Origin: Mycobacterium sp. 1245805.9
GTDB taxonomy: Bacteria; Actinomycetota; Actinomycetes; Mycobacteriales; Mycobacteriaceae
Length of the DNA: 61,992 nt
Reading direction: 5' to 3'
Assembly (NCBI RefSeq): GCF_001672915.1
Contig: NZ_LZKR01000132.1
Location: 1 to 61,992, forward strand
A program made the translations under genes and the position numbers. Below, piece after piece: positions 35,768 to 44,459 of the stretch; the first letter of the stretch is position 1, and every line of letters starts with the position of its first letter. Below the pieces are notes generated by a model that was not told the DNA's origin, searched no databases, and worked only from the letters and a program-made list of their open reading frames with translations.

Positions 35768-36008
35768 GAAAATCCTTGCGGCACAGGACGATTCCGGTTC
35801 GCGGCTTGGCGCAGTCCGGGTTGCTACAGGTCAGCGCGATCATGTAGGCGTCGCGATCCTCGTCGAGGAACAGGAAGCCGAGGTACAGGGCGTCGCCGAT
35901 GTCGAATTCCGTTCCGCCGCAGCATTCGCAGTACCCGCCCTTGGCCGCGATCTGCTCGGCCACCCGTTCGCGGGCGGTTGCGTCCAAGGCGGTCAGTTCC
36001 GGGTTCAT
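35736..36008 (-). CDS. Small Cys-rich, probably metal-binding protein
   Basis: A 90-residue protein with six Cys: GGYCECCGGTEF (three), LTCSNPDCAKPRTG (two) and IVLCRKDF. The pattern is suitable for one zinc or Fe-S site. The ATG 36008 follows the stop of the molybdopterin gene by 2 bp, so it is the last gene of that operon. It could serve as an accessory or maturation protein; the function is not known. Confidence 0.75.
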   Translation of the reverse strand: MNPELTALDATARERVAEQIAAKGGYCECCGGTEFDIGDALYLGFLFLDEDRDAYMIALTCSNPDCAKPRTGIVLCRKDFLSDGGGSASP

Positions 36009-36010
36009 CC

Positions 36011-37513
36011 CTAGATCTCCACGTCCTTGTCGTAATGCACGTTGTCCTCTCGCCAGCCGCCCAGGCCGTAGCCGATGCCACGGTGGTCGTCGACGAACTC
36101 GATCGCGCTGATCCACTTGGCCATCTTGAAGCCGACCTGGGTCTCCACCCGCAGCCGCAGGGGCGCACCGTGCTTGATGGGCAACGGCCTTCCGTTCATC
36201 CCGTACGCCAGGATTGTCTGCGGCTTGTAGGCCAGTTCGAGATCCATCACCTCGTAGAACTGCCCCTCCCCCTGCGCGCTCGGCTCGTCCCGGCCGGTGT
36301 CCTGCATCGTCAGGAAACACACCAAGCGCGCCTGGGGCAGCGGCCGCACCCGGTCGGCCAGGGCGGCCAGCGGGAGGCCCGTCCACTCGCCGATGCTGGA
36401 CCAGCCCTGCACGCAGTTGTGCAAAACCCGTTGTCGGTGCGGCTCGGCCAGCGACCGCAGCGCGGCCAGGTCGAACGTCATCGGCTCCTCGACGAGCCCG
36501 CCGACGCGCAGCCGCCAGTCGACGAAGTTGTGCACCGCCATCACCTTGTACTCGGCCGAACACGGCGGCTTGCCGTTGACACGGTGTTCGGCCGAGAGCA
36601 TCCGTTCCGGATAGTCCTGCCGGGAGTCCAACGGGCGCAGCAGGATCAGTCGTACCCGGGTGACGACAGCGCCCAGGATGCGGCGAACCTGGACCGGGTT
36701 GCGCAGGCTCCACACCGTGGCCGCGACGTGGACGGCGACGATCGCGCCGATGATCACGAACGACAACACGGTTCCCAGCGTGACGTTGCGGACGGAGCCG
36801 AAGATCATCGACGCGTTGAGTTGGCCCCAGCCCCAAAAGAAGACCATCGACACGTGGATCGCGATGAACACCACGAATGCGACCAGCCCCAGGAAGTGCA
36901 GGCTGCGGGCGGATTGCCGTCCGCCCCAGAGCCGCACGAACCAGGGAAACCGCGCCTCGATCGCGGGGGATTGTGCTGCGCCGGTGAGGATTTGGAACGG
37001 GGCGAGTCCGAAGACGACGGCCGCATAGGTCAGCTTCTGGATGGCGTCCAGCGGTTCGTTGGGCAGCAGCGGGGGCAGGTTGAACGTCGCATAGGTCAGG
37101 ATGTCGTTGCCGGCCTCGACGAAGGTCGCCCACGACTGCGGCCAGTACCGATGCCACTGCCCGGTGGCGAACAGCAGCACGTAGTAGGACAGCCCCACCA
37201 GCACCCAGCCGATCACCGAGATGAAATGCCAGTGCCGCCCCATGCCGAGCCGCTTGTGGCCGGGCAGGGCGATCAGCGGGCTGTAGTCCTCCTCCTCGTC
37301 GAGGGTGTCGTAGAGCCGGTCGGTCGGCATCGTCTTCGTGGTGAACCGTGCCCACTCGGTGCCGGGTTTGCTGTCCTCTCGCCAGTACAGCTTGGGATGC
37401 GTGGACAGGATCTCAATGCCGCTGCGCAGCAACAGCGTTAGGAACAGAACGTTGAGCCAGTGGTCGATGCGCAGCCACGCCGGGTAGTCGAGGGGTATCA
37501 CGGCCTGGGTCAT
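36011..37513 (-). CDS. Cytochrome b561-type / molybdopterin oxidoreductase fusion
   Basis: A 500-residue membrane protein. The first 300 residues contain several membrane segments (WLNVLFLTLLLRSGIEIL, HFISVIGWVLVGLSYYVLLF, LTYAAVVFGLAPFQILTGAA, LHFLGLVAFVVFIAIHVSMVFFW, LGTVLSFVIIGAIVAVHVAATVW; each listed by its core) with haem-type His residues, as in cytochrome b561/NapC-like subunits. The last 190 form a sulfite-oxidase-type molybdopterin domain, with the Mo-ligand Cys367 in LHNCVQGWSSIGEW. YedY and its membrane subunit YedZ are the separate-gene equivalent. It probably passes electrons between the quinone pool and a periplasmic substrate. No Tat signal is present since the N-terminus is a membrane anchor. 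Confidence 0.87.
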   Translation of the reverse strand: MTQAVIPLDYPAWLRIDHWLNVLFLTLLLRSGIEILSTHPKLYWREDSKPGTEWARFTTKTMPTDRLYDTLDEEEDYSPLIALPGHKRLGMGRHWHFISVIGWVLVGLSYYVLLFATGQWHRYWPQSWATFVEAGNDILTYATFNLPPLLPNEPLDAIQKLTYAAVVFGLAPFQILTGAAQSPAIEARFPWFVRLWGGRQSARSLHFLGLVAFVVFIAIHVSMVFFWGWGQLNASMIFGSVRNVTLGTVLSFVIIGAIVAVHVAATVWSLRNPVQVRRILGAVVTRVRLILLRPLDSRQDYPERMLSAEHRVNGKPPCSAEYKVMAVHNFVDWRLRVGGLVEEPMTFDLAALRSLAEPHRQRVLHNCVQGWSSIGEWTGLPLAALADRVRPLPQARLVCFLTMQDTGRDEPSAQGEGQFYEVMDLELAYKPQTILAYGMNGRPLPIKHGAPLRLRVETQVGFKMAKWISAIEFVDDHRGIGYGLGGWREDNVHYDKDVEI

Positions 37514-37529
37514 CTCACGGCGTCCTGGC

Positions 37530-38036
37530 TCAGTCCTCCCACTGCTGGTCCTGCGGATAGGCGACGTTGATGCCCAGCAGCACCGAGAAGTGCAGTGCGA
37601 GGAAGGCGCCCGCGAACGCGAACGCGAACGATGCCGGCGCGAAATCCCAGCGTCCGGTCATTCCCGCCAGGGCGGGCAGATGGGCCAGCCGGGTGACGAC
37701 ATCAACGCCGACCACGACGACGGAAAGCAGGCTGCCGAAGTACCAACCCGCCTGTGCCACTTTGGGATTGCGGCCGACCCACAGGGCGAGGCCGATCAGT
37801 AGGCAACCGGCGATCACCGCCGCGGCGTACACCACGAAATACCAGGGCAGCGTGCCCTGGGTGGCCTGGGTGGCCAGCGCATAGATGTGCGTTGCGGCGA
37901 CGCCGACGAGCAGGACCGCGCCCAGCCCCGTCACCACCCTGGGCAGGTTGAAGGCGACGTACCCGCCGAGGCTGAGCACTCGAAACACCCGGCTGCGGTG
38001 CCAGCTTTCTGGCCACGTCTCGACGAGGAAACCCAC
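37530..38036 (-). CDS. Four-helix membrane protein of unknown function
   Basis: A 168-residue protein with four hydrophobic segments (about 38-55, 65-88, 97-115, 130-152) after a cytoplasmic N-terminus GFLVETWPESWHRSRVFRVL. It is the first gene of the operon with the molybdopterin oxidoreductase (gap 16 bp). It may be an additional cytochrome or quinone-interacting subunit. GTG 38036 has no Shine-Dalgarno; the SigF-type promoter ends 10 nt upstream, so translation is probably leaderless. Confidence 0.75.
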   Translation of the reverse strand: MGFLVETWPESWHRSRVFRVLSLGGYVAFNLPRVVTGLGAVLLVGVAATHIYALATQATQGTLPWYFVVYAAAVIAGCLLIGLALWVGRNPKVAQAGWYFGSLLSVVVVGVDVVTRLAHLPALAGMTGRWDFAPASFAFAFAGAFLALHFSVLLGINVAYPQDQQWED

Positions 38037-38046
38037 GCTGCGCTCG

Positions 38047-38070
38047 TACCCGGGCGCGGGTTTCTCAAAC
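38047..38070 (-). promoter_or_regulatory. SigF-type promoter of the molybdopterin operon
   Basis: Minus strand GTTT (38070-38067), 15 nt, GGGTA (38051-38047). Only 10 nt separate it from the GTG at 38036, leaving almost no 5' UTR. Confidence 0.72.
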
Positions 38071-38156
38071 GCGGGCTCATAGAAATTGCGGCTTCGACGA
38101 CGCAGGGCCGGTCGGCTACATTCGGGTCAGGATGCCGGGCTAAGGAGGCCACTGGC

Positions 38157-39152
38157 GTGAATCCTCAGGATCCCTACGGATACGGCCCGCTCAGTTACGA
38201 CCCGCTCGGTCGCGTGCCCCCCGCCGCCCCGCCGGTGCAGCCGCCGGTCTTGCCGCCGCCGCCCCCGGAGCCGTACCGGCCGCCGGTCAACGCGATGGCC
38301 ACGCAGTCACTGGTGTTCGCCTTCGCCTCCCCGCCCGTCGGCGCCGTGCTGGGACACCTGGCGCTGGCGCAGATCCGCCGCACGGGCGAGCTCGGCCGAA
38401 ACCGCGCGCTGGCCGCGGTGGCGCTGTCCTACGCGATCGTCGGCCTCGTGGTCCTCGCCCTGGTCGCGTGGGCCGCGCTGGCCGCGTTCACGTCCACCCC
38501 GAATCGCCCGGGCCCACCGGCCACCACCGCGGCGGCGCCCCCGGGGCCCACCGTCGCGCCGGACGCCGTCGCAACCGTCCTGCCCAGCCTCGGCGACCTG
38601 AAGACCATCACCGACGACCAGAACCTGGAAACCGGCCAGACATGGGATCACCCGGCCCGGTCCGACCGCGAGGGAACCATCGACCGCCCGGAGTGCTGGG
38701 GAAGCATCGCGCCCGGAACCCCGGACGCCTACAACGTCGACGCCATCGCCGGCTACCACGCGGCGGAATTCTCCGACACCCGCAGCCTGCTGAAGTCGGT
38801 CCAGGTCATCGAGGCCGTCGCGGCGTTTCGCGACGCGCCGGCCGCGCAGTCACAGCTGGCGAAGCTGCTGGACGGATGGCGCCGATGCGGCGGCACGACC
38901 GTGAGCGTGACGATCCCCGAGGCGGGGGCGATCCCGTTCGCCCTGAGCGCGCCCGCCGACGCCGGCACCGGCATCACCACCATGGATCTGACGCCCAAAG
39001 GCCTACAGGTGCGCTCCGCCCGCGCGGTCGCGGCCAAAGCCAACGTCGTCGTCGACCTGTACGTGTCCTACAGCGGCACCACGGACGGCGCTCGCCCGCG
39101 GCAATCGGCGGTGAGCGTCGCCATCACCGCGCTGAACAAGATCCCGGGGTAG
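38157..39152 (+). CDS. Membrane-anchored PknH-like sensor-domain protein
   Basis: A 331-residue protein. It begins with a Pro-rich cytoplasmic region (QPPVLPPPPPEPYRPP), then a DUF4190-type segment with two hydrophobic helices (SLVFAFASPPVGAVLGHLAL, about 45-64; IVGLVVLALVAWAALAAF, about 87-104) and an extracellular domain. The latter (about 140-330) has CWGSIAPGTPDAY, FRDAPAAQSQLAKLL and GWRRCGGTTVSV with two Cys, like the PknH extracellular sensor fold in mycobacterial lipoproteins. The start is GTG 38157 with AGGAGG upstream. There is no kinase domain. Confidence 0.82.
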   Translation: MNPQDPYGYGPLSYDPLGRVPPAAPPVQPPVLPPPPPEPYRPPVNAMATQSLVFAFASPPVGAVLGHLALAQIRRTGELGRNRALAAVALSYAIVGLVVLALVAWAALAAFTSTPNRPGPPATTAAAPPGPTVAPDAVATVLPSLGDLKTITDDQNLETGQTWDHPARSDREGTIDRPECWGSIAPGTPDAYNVDAIAGYHAAEFSDTRSLLKSVQVIEAVAAFRDAPAAQSQLAKLLDGWRRCGGTTVSVTIPEAGAIPFALSAPADAGTGITTMDLTPKGLQVRSARAVAAKANVVVDLYVSYSGTTDGARPRQSAVSVAITALNKIPG

Positions 39153-39172
39153 GGGTCAGTAGGGTGGGCCGC

Positions 39173-40141
39173 ATGAAATATCTCGACGTCGACGGGGTCG
39201 GCCGGGTCAGCCGAATCGGCCTGGGCACGTGGCAGTTCGGCTCGCGCGAGTGGGGCTACGGGGAGGGCTATGCCGCCGGCGCCGCGCGGGACATCGTGCG
39301 GAGGGCCCTCGAGCTGGGGGTGACGCTGTTCGACACCGCCGAGGTGTACGGGCTGGGCAAGAGCGAGCGGATCCTCGGCGAGGCGCTCGGCGACCAGCGC
39401 GCCGAGGTCGCGGTGGCCAGCAAGATCATGCCCGTGGCCCCCTTCCCCGCCGTCATCAAGCAGCGCGAGCGGGCGAGCGCGCGGCGGCTGGGACTCGACC
39501 GCATCCCGCTCTACCAGATCCACCAGCCCAACCCGGTGGTCCCCGACTCGGTGATCATGCCCGGGATGCGCGAGCTGCTCGACGAGGGCAAGATCGGCGC
39601 GGCCGGCGTCTCCAACTACTCGCTGGCGCGGTGGCGCAAGGCCGACGCCGCGCTCGGGCGGCCGGTGATCAGCAACCAAGTGCATTTCTCGCTCGCCCAC
39701 CCCGGCGCGCTGGAGGACCTGGTGCCCTTCGCCGAGCGCGAGAACCGCATCGTGATCGCCTACCAACCGCTGGAGCAGGGGCTGCTGGGCGGCAAATACG
39801 GCGTGGACAACCGTCCCGGCGGCGTTCGCGCGGTGAACCGCTACTTCGGCACCGAGAACCTGCGCCGCATCGAGCCGCTGCTGCAGACGCTGCGCGACGT
39901 CGCCGCGCAGGTCGGCGCCGAGCCGGCGCAGGTGGCGCTGGCCTGGTTGATCAGCCTGCCGGGCGTCGTGGCCATCCCCGGCGCGTCCAGCGTCGAGCAG
40001 CTCGAGTTCAACGTCGCCGCCGCCGACATCGAGCTACCCGCGGATTCCCGCGAGGCCCTCACCGGCGCGGCGCGCGCGTTCCGGCCGGTGTCGAACGCGC
40101 GCTTCCTGGCCGAGAAGGCACGCGAGACGTTGGGGCGTTAG
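39173..40141 (+). CDS. Aldo/keto reductase
   Basis: A 322-residue NADPH-dependent reductase with a TIM barrel. The tetrad is visible: Asp and Tyr in LFDTAEVYGLGKSE (about 50-57), Lys in VASKIMPVAPF (about 84) and His in IPLYQIHQPNP (about 119). IPGASSVEQLEFN near the C-terminus binds the cofactor phosphate. The ATG 39173 lies 21 bp after the previous gene. Its stop overlaps that of the convergent SDR gene by 4 bp. Substrate unknown. Confidence 0.92.
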   Translation: MKYLDVDGVGRVSRIGLGTWQFGSREWGYGEGYAAGAARDIVRRALELGVTLFDTAEVYGLGKSERILGEALGDQRAEVAVASKIMPVAPFPAVIKQRERASARRLGLDRIPLYQIHQPNPVVPDSVIMPGMRELLDEGKIGAAGVSNYSLARWRKADAALGRPVISNQVHFSLAHPGALEDLVPFAERENRIVIAYQPLEQGLLGGKYGVDNRPGGVRAVNRYFGTENLRRIEPLLQTLRDVAAQVGAEPAQVALAWLISLPGVVAIPGASSVEQLEFNVAAADIELPADSREALTGAARAFRPVSNARFLAEKARETLGR

Positions 40142-40917
40142 GGCTGCGCCGACTCCGCGAACGCCGGCGCGGCCGCGGGCGCTCCCCTGGCGACGACGAC
40201 GGGCATCGACGTCGTCGCGTTGGTGCGCAGGATCGTGTGCACCACGTCGATGAGGTCCTCGACCGGCATCAGCTTGCCGGGCATGCAGCCGCGGGAGGAC
40301 CACAGCGGGACGGCCTTCATGGCGAGGTCCATATCCCAGCCGGTGGTCATGCCGGTCGCCGCGTCGCCCTCGCCGCCCCCGCACTCCCCCACGATCAGGT
40401 TGGTGAAGCCGATGTCGGGGTGTTCGGCACGCCACGCCTCGACGAGCCGCTCCAGGGCCGCCTTGCTGACGCCGTAGGCCCCCAGACCCGGCCAGGGCGG
40501 GCCGTAGGTGCCCGCGTCGGAGGCCAGGTAGACGACCTTGCCCGCGGACTCGGTCAGGTGCGGCACCGCGGCCGCGGTCACCAGCGCCGCGCCGATCACG
40601 TTGGTGTCGAAGACGCGCCGCCACGTCTCGGCATCGGTGTCGACCATGCGGACCAGCGGGCCGATGGCGGGGGTGTAGACGAGGTTGTCGATCCCGCCGA
40701 GGGCGTCCGCGGCGGCGCCGATCGCCGACCGGCAGGACGCCTCGTCGGTGACATCGCATTCGACGGCGATGGCGCCCGGGCCGGCCTCCTTCGCCGCGGC
40801 CTCGATGCGCTCGCGGCGCCGGGCGAGCAGCGCCACCTGATCGCCGCGCTGCGCCAGGCCGACGCCGATGCAGCGCCCGAGGCCGCTCGAGGCGCCAACC
40901 ACCACTGTCCTTGACAT
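40138..40917 (-). CDS. Short-chain dehydrogenase/reductase
   Basis: A 259-residue SDR. VVVGASSGLGRCIGVGLA is the cofactor motif at 5-22, DVT follows at about 64; the usual NNAG is replaced by VYTPAIG, and the catalytic part has YLASDAG and GAYGVSKAALERL (Y-x3-K). The ATG 40917 is preceded by AGGAGAGGG. A Gly/Asp-rich insert (GECGGGEGDAATG) follows the Lys, so the substrate loop is unusual. It is monocistronic, 93 bp downstream of glgX on the same strand. Confidence 0.88.
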   Translation of the reverse strand: MSRTVVVGASSGLGRCIGVGLAQRGDQVALLARRRERIEAAAKEAGPGAIAVECDVTDEASCRSAIGAAADALGGIDNLVYTPAIGPLVRMVDTDAETWRRVFDTNVIGAALVTAAAVPHLTESAGKVVYLASDAGTYGPPWPGLGAYGVSKAALERLVEAWRAEHPDIGFTNLIVGECGGGEGDAATGMTTGWDMDLAMKAVPLWSSRGCMPGKLMPVEDLIDVVHTILRTNATTSMPVVVARGAPAAAPAFAESAQP

Positions 40918-41010
40918 ATTCGCCCTCTCCTGTAACGAGCACGCTGCAGGCACAGCGTATCGACCAGGGGGCGGCTGGGTGACATTCGGGCGGATTTTGT
41001 GTCAGGCCAC

Positions 41011-43161
41011 TCATGCCCCGTCGGGGGCCTGCAGCACCACGGCGGTGTGCGCGTCCACGGTGAGGGCGCCTCCCCCGGGTACCTCGTCGGCGGGCGTCTC
41101 CTCCTCGGGCCCGGTGAACACCACCAGGGTCCAGGAAGCACCGAATTCCTTTGGCGGCAGCGTGAATTCGATCGGCTCGTGGTGGGCGTTGAAGCACATC
41201 AGGAACGAGTCGTCGAGCACCCGCTGCCCCCGCGCGTCGCTGTCGGGGATGCCGTGCCCGTTGAGGAACACCGCGACGGACTTGGCGAATCCCGCGCCCC
41301 AGTCCTCGTCGGTCATCTCCGTGCCCTCGGGGGTGAACCAGGCGATGTCGGGCAGCCCCTCCGGGCCGCGCCGGCCCAGCGGCTTGCCGGAGAAGAACCG
41401 GCGCCTGCGGAACACCGGGTGCCGGGCCCGCAGCGCGGAGACCAGGCGGGTGAACTCCAGCAGTCCCGCGTCGGCGCGGGCCCAGTCGATCCAGGTGAGC
41501 TCGTTGTCCTGGCAGTAGCCGTTGTTGTTGCCGTCCTGGGTGCGGCCGAGCTCGTCGCCGTGGCAGATCATCGGCACGCCCTGCGACAGCAGCAGGGTGG
41601 TCAGGAAGTTGCGCTGCTGCCGAGCACGCAGCGCGTTGATATCCCCGTCGTCGGTCGGCCCCTCCGCACCGCAGTTCCAGGACCGGTTGTGGCTCTCGCC
41701 GTCGTTGTTGTCCTCGCCGTTGGCCTCGTTGTGCTTTTCGTTGTAGGACACCAGGTCGCGCAGCGTGAACCCGTCGTGGGCGGTGACGAAGTTGATCGAT
41801 GCCACCGGCCGGCGCGAAGTGTGCTCGTAGAGGTCGGCCGATCCGGACAGGCGGTAGGCGAACTCGTCGAGCGTGGCCGGCTCGCCACGCCAGAAGTCCC
41901 GCACGGTGTCGCGGTACTTGCCGTTCCATTCGGTCCACTGCGGCGGGAAGTTGCCCACCTGGTAGCCGCCCGGCCCGACGTCCCACGGCTCGGCGATGAG
42001 CTTGACCTGGCTGACCGTCGGATCCTGTTGCACGAGTTCGAAGAACGTGGCCAGCCGGTCGACGTCGTAGAACTCGCGGGCCAGCGTCGCGGCCAGGTCG
42101 AACCGGAAGCCGTCGACGTGCATCTCGGTCACCCAGTAGCGCAGCGAGTCCATGATCAGCTGCAGCGCGTGCGGGTGCCTGACGTTGAGGCTGTTGCCCG
42201 TGCCGGTGTAGTCCATGTAGTAGCGCTTGTCGTCGTCGACCAGCCGGTAATACGCGGCGTTGTCGATGCCGCGCATGCACAGCGTCGGACCGAGGTGGTT
42301 GCCCTCGGCCGTGTGGTTGTAGACCACGTCGAGGATCACCTCGATATCGGCCTCGTGCAGGGCGCGCACCATCGCCTTGAACTCCTGCACCTGCCCGCCG
42401 GGGGACCTGGCGCTGGAGTACTTGAAGTCGGGCGCGAAGAATCCGATTGTGTTGTAGCCCCAGTAATTTGACAGGCCCTTGTCGACCAGGGTCGAGTCGT
42501 TGGCGAAGTGGTGCACCGGCATCAGCTCGATCGCGGTCACGCCGATGCTCTTCAGGTGGTCGATGATCACGGGATGCGCCACCGCGGCGTACGTGCCGCG
42601 CATCTGTTCGGGGATGTCTGGGTGGGTCTGCGTGAGGCCCTTGACGTGCGCCTCGTAGATGACGGTGTCGGCGTACTGGTGGTCCGGCGGCCGGTCGTTG
42701 CCCCAGTCGAAGTAGGGGCTGATGACCACCGACTTGGGCATGCTGGGGGCGGAGTCCTCGTCGTTGCGGCTGTCCGGGTCGCCGAAGTTGTAGCCGAACA
42801 GGGACTGGTTCCATTCGAAGCTGCCGTCGATGGCCTTCGAATACGGGTCCACCAACAGCTTGTTCGGGTTGCAGCGCAGGCCCTCCTCCGGCTCGTACGG
42901 ACCGTGCACGCGGTAGCCGTAGCGCTGGCCGGGTTCGATGCCGGGGATGTAGGCGTGCCAGACGAACCCGTCGACCTCGGGCAGGGCGACCCGGCTCTCG
43001 GTGCCGTCGGGGTCGAACAGGCACAGCTCGACGCGCTCGGCGACCTCGCTGAACACCCCGAAGTTGGTGCCCGCGCCGTCATACGTCGCGCCCAGCGGAT
43101 AGGCCCGCCCCGGCCAGACTTCACCGGTGGGTGTGGGCGCGTGAAGTCCTGGGCCGGTCAT
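41011..43161 (-). CDS. glgX: Glycogen debranching enzyme GlgX
   Basis: A 716-residue GH13 isoamylase-type enzyme that hydrolyses alpha-1,6 branches of glycogen. An N-terminal CBM48 domain (about 15-110) precedes the barrel. Catalytic residues: Asp355 (DGFRFDLAATL), Glu391 (LIAEPWDVG) and Asp463 (TAHDGFTLRDL). The ATG has no Shine-Dalgarno and lies 11 nt after a SigF-type -10, so translation is probably leaderless. M. tuberculosis has two such enzymes (GlgX/TreX, in different loci). Glycogen and trehalose turnover in stress fits the otsB-GH65 gene elsewhere in this window. Confidence 0.95.
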   Translation of the reverse strand: MTGPGLHAPTPTGEVWPGRAYPLGATYDGAGTNFGVFSEVAERVELCLFDPDGTESRVALPEVDGFVWHAYIPGIEPGQRYGYRVHGPYEPEEGLRCNPNKLLVDPYSKAIDGSFEWNQSLFGYNFGDPDSRNDEDSAPSMPKSVVISPYFDWGNDRPPDHQYADTVIYEAHVKGLTQTHPDIPEQMRGTYAAVAHPVIIDHLKSIGVTAIELMPVHHFANDSTLVDKGLSNYWGYNTIGFFAPDFKYSSARSPGGQVQEFKAMVRALHEADIEVILDVVYNHTAEGNHLGPTLCMRGIDNAAYYRLVDDDKRYYMDYTGTGNSLNVRHPHALQLIMDSLRYWVTEMHVDGFRFDLAATLAREFYDVDRLATFFELVQQDPTVSQVKLIAEPWDVGPGGYQVGNFPPQWTEWNGKYRDTVRDFWRGEPATLDEFAYRLSGSADLYEHTSRRPVASINFVTAHDGFTLRDLVSYNEKHNEANGEDNNDGESHNRSWNCGAEGPTDDGDINALRARQQRNFLTTLLLSQGVPMICHGDELGRTQDGNNNGYCQDNELTWIDWARADAGLLEFTRLVSALRARHPVFRRRRFFSGKPLGRRGPEGLPDIAWFTPEGTEMTDEDWGAGFAKSVAVFLNGHGIPDSDARGQRVLDDSFLMCFNAHHEPIEFTLPPKEFGASWTLVVFTGPEEETPADEVPGGGALTVDAHTAVVLQAPDGA

Positions 43162-43172
43162 GGCGCTGTTGA

Positions 43173-43197
43173 TACCCCGGGAACACGCAGGTCAAAC
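43173..43197 (-). promoter_or_regulatory. SigF-type promoter of glgX
   Basis: Minus strand GTTT (43197-43194), 16 nt, GGGTA plus T (43177-43172). It is a full consensus match, 11 nt before the ATG. Confidence 0.75.
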
Positions 43198-43229
43198 CCG
43201 CACCCGAAACCGCTTGGCCCACAACGCGA

Positions 43230-44417
43230 TTACGGCTTCAGCATGACCTTGACGGCACCGTCCTGCTTCTTCTGGAAGATCTCGTAGGCGTGCGGGGCCT
43301 CCTCGAGGGGCAGCACGTGGGTGGCGAAGGTGTCGACGCCCAGGGGATCGTCGTCGGTCAGCAGGGGCATGATGTCGTCGACCCACCTCTTCACGTTGGC
43401 CTGACCCATCCGCAGGGTGACCTGCTTGTCGAACAGGGTGAGCATCGGCAGCGGGTCGGCCATTCCCCCGTACACGCCGATCAGCGAGATCGTTCCCCCG
43501 CGCCGCACGATGTCGATCGCGGAGTACAGGGCCGACAGCCGGTCCACGCCGGCGGTCTGCATGATCCGCTTGGCCAGCACGTCCGGCAGCATCCCGCTCG
43601 CCTGCTGGGCCAGCCGTGCGGCCGGGGAGCCGTGCGACTCCATGCCGACGGCGTCGATCACGGAGTCGGTGCCGCGGCCGTCGGTCAGGTCGCGGATCGC
43701 GTCGCCGAGGGACGAATCGAGCCGGCTCAGATCGATGGTGTGGATGCCGCGCCCCGCGGCGCGGGCCAGGCGTTCGGGCACCAGGTCGACGGCGATGACC
43801 CGGTACCCGAGATGGTCGGCGATGCGCGCGGCCATGTCCCCGATCGGGCCCAGCCCGAGCACGGCCACCGAGCCCCCGTCCGGGATGTCGGCGTAGGCCA
43901 CCGCCTGCCAGGCGGTCGGCAAAACGTCGGACAGGTAGACGAAGCGCGAATCCGGCGGTCCCACAGGGACTTTGATGTGGGTGAACTGCGCTTGGGGGAC
44001 GCGCAGCAGTTCAGCCTGCCCGCCCGGGATCTCGCCGTAGAGCTCCGAATAGCCGAACAGCGCCGCGCCCATCCCCTGGTCGCGCACCTGGGTGGTCTCG
44101 CACTGGGTGTAGAGCTGCATGTCGCACATGTGGCAACGGCCGCAGGAGATCTGGAACGGAATGACGACCCGGTCGCCGACCCGCAGATCGCCTGTCTGGC
44201 CGCCGACCTCGCGGACGACCCCCATCGGCTCGTGCCCCAGGATGTCGCCCGGGTTCATGAAGGCCCCGAGGATTTCGTAGAGGTGCAGGTCCGATCCGCA
44301 GATGTTGGTGGAGGTGACTTCGACGATGGCGTCAGTCGGCTGCTCGATCTTGGGATCGGGCACCGACTCGACGCGGACGTCGCGCTTGCCCTGCCAGGTG
44401 ACGGCTTTCATGTGCAT
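43230..44417 (-). CDS. Zinc-dependent alcohol dehydrogenase (formaldehyde-dehydrogenase-like)
   Basis: A 395-residue MDR-family enzyme. Catalytic zinc ligands: Cys in NICGSDLHLYE (about 40) and GHEPMGVV (His-Glu, about 61-62). The structural zinc loop is CGRCHMCDMQLYTQC (four Cys, about 92-106). The Rossmann motif is SVAVLGLGPIGDMAARIA (about 188-205). This is the glutathione-independent formaldehyde dehydrogenase-like subfamily. ATG 44417 (MHMK) or ATG 44411; the SigF-type -10 ends 6 nt upstream of the first, pointing to a leaderless transcript. Confidence 0.93.
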   Translation of the reverse strand: MHMKAVTWQGKRDVRVESVPDPKIEQPTDAIVEVTSTNICGSDLHLYEILGAFMNPGDILGHEPMGVVREVGGQTGDLRVGDRVVIPFQISCGRCHMCDMQLYTQCETTQVRDQGMGAALFGYSELYGEIPGGQAELLRVPQAQFTHIKVPVGPPDSRFVYLSDVLPTAWQAVAYADIPDGGSVAVLGLGPIGDMAARIADHLGYRVIAVDLVPERLARAAGRGIHTIDLSRLDSSLGDAIRDLTDGRGTDSVIDAVGMESHGSPAARLAQQASGMLPDVLAKRIMQTAGVDRLSALYSAIDIVRRGGTISLIGVYGGMADPLPMLTLFDKQVTLRMGQANVKRWVDDIMPLLTDDDPLGVDTFATHVLPLEEAPHAYEIFQKKQDGAVKVMLKP

Positions 44418-44423
44418 GGCACA

Positions 44424-44447
44424 TACCCGTGTCGCGCCGGCCGAAAC
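44424..44447 (-). promoter_or_regulatory. SigF-type promoter of the alcohol dehydrogenase gene
   Basis: Minus strand GTTT (44447-44444), 15 nt, GGGTA plus T (44428-44423). Only 6 nt separate the -10 from the ATG, which is where transcription is expected to begin. Confidence 0.75.
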
Positions 44448-44459
44448 GCCGGCGCGCGG

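Noticed and set aside
40034..43024. A 996-codon minus-strand frame across glgX and the SDR
   Set aside because: It is an off-frame shadow rich in Arg/Pro/Gly; glgX and the SDR have their own well-conserved frames on the same strand.
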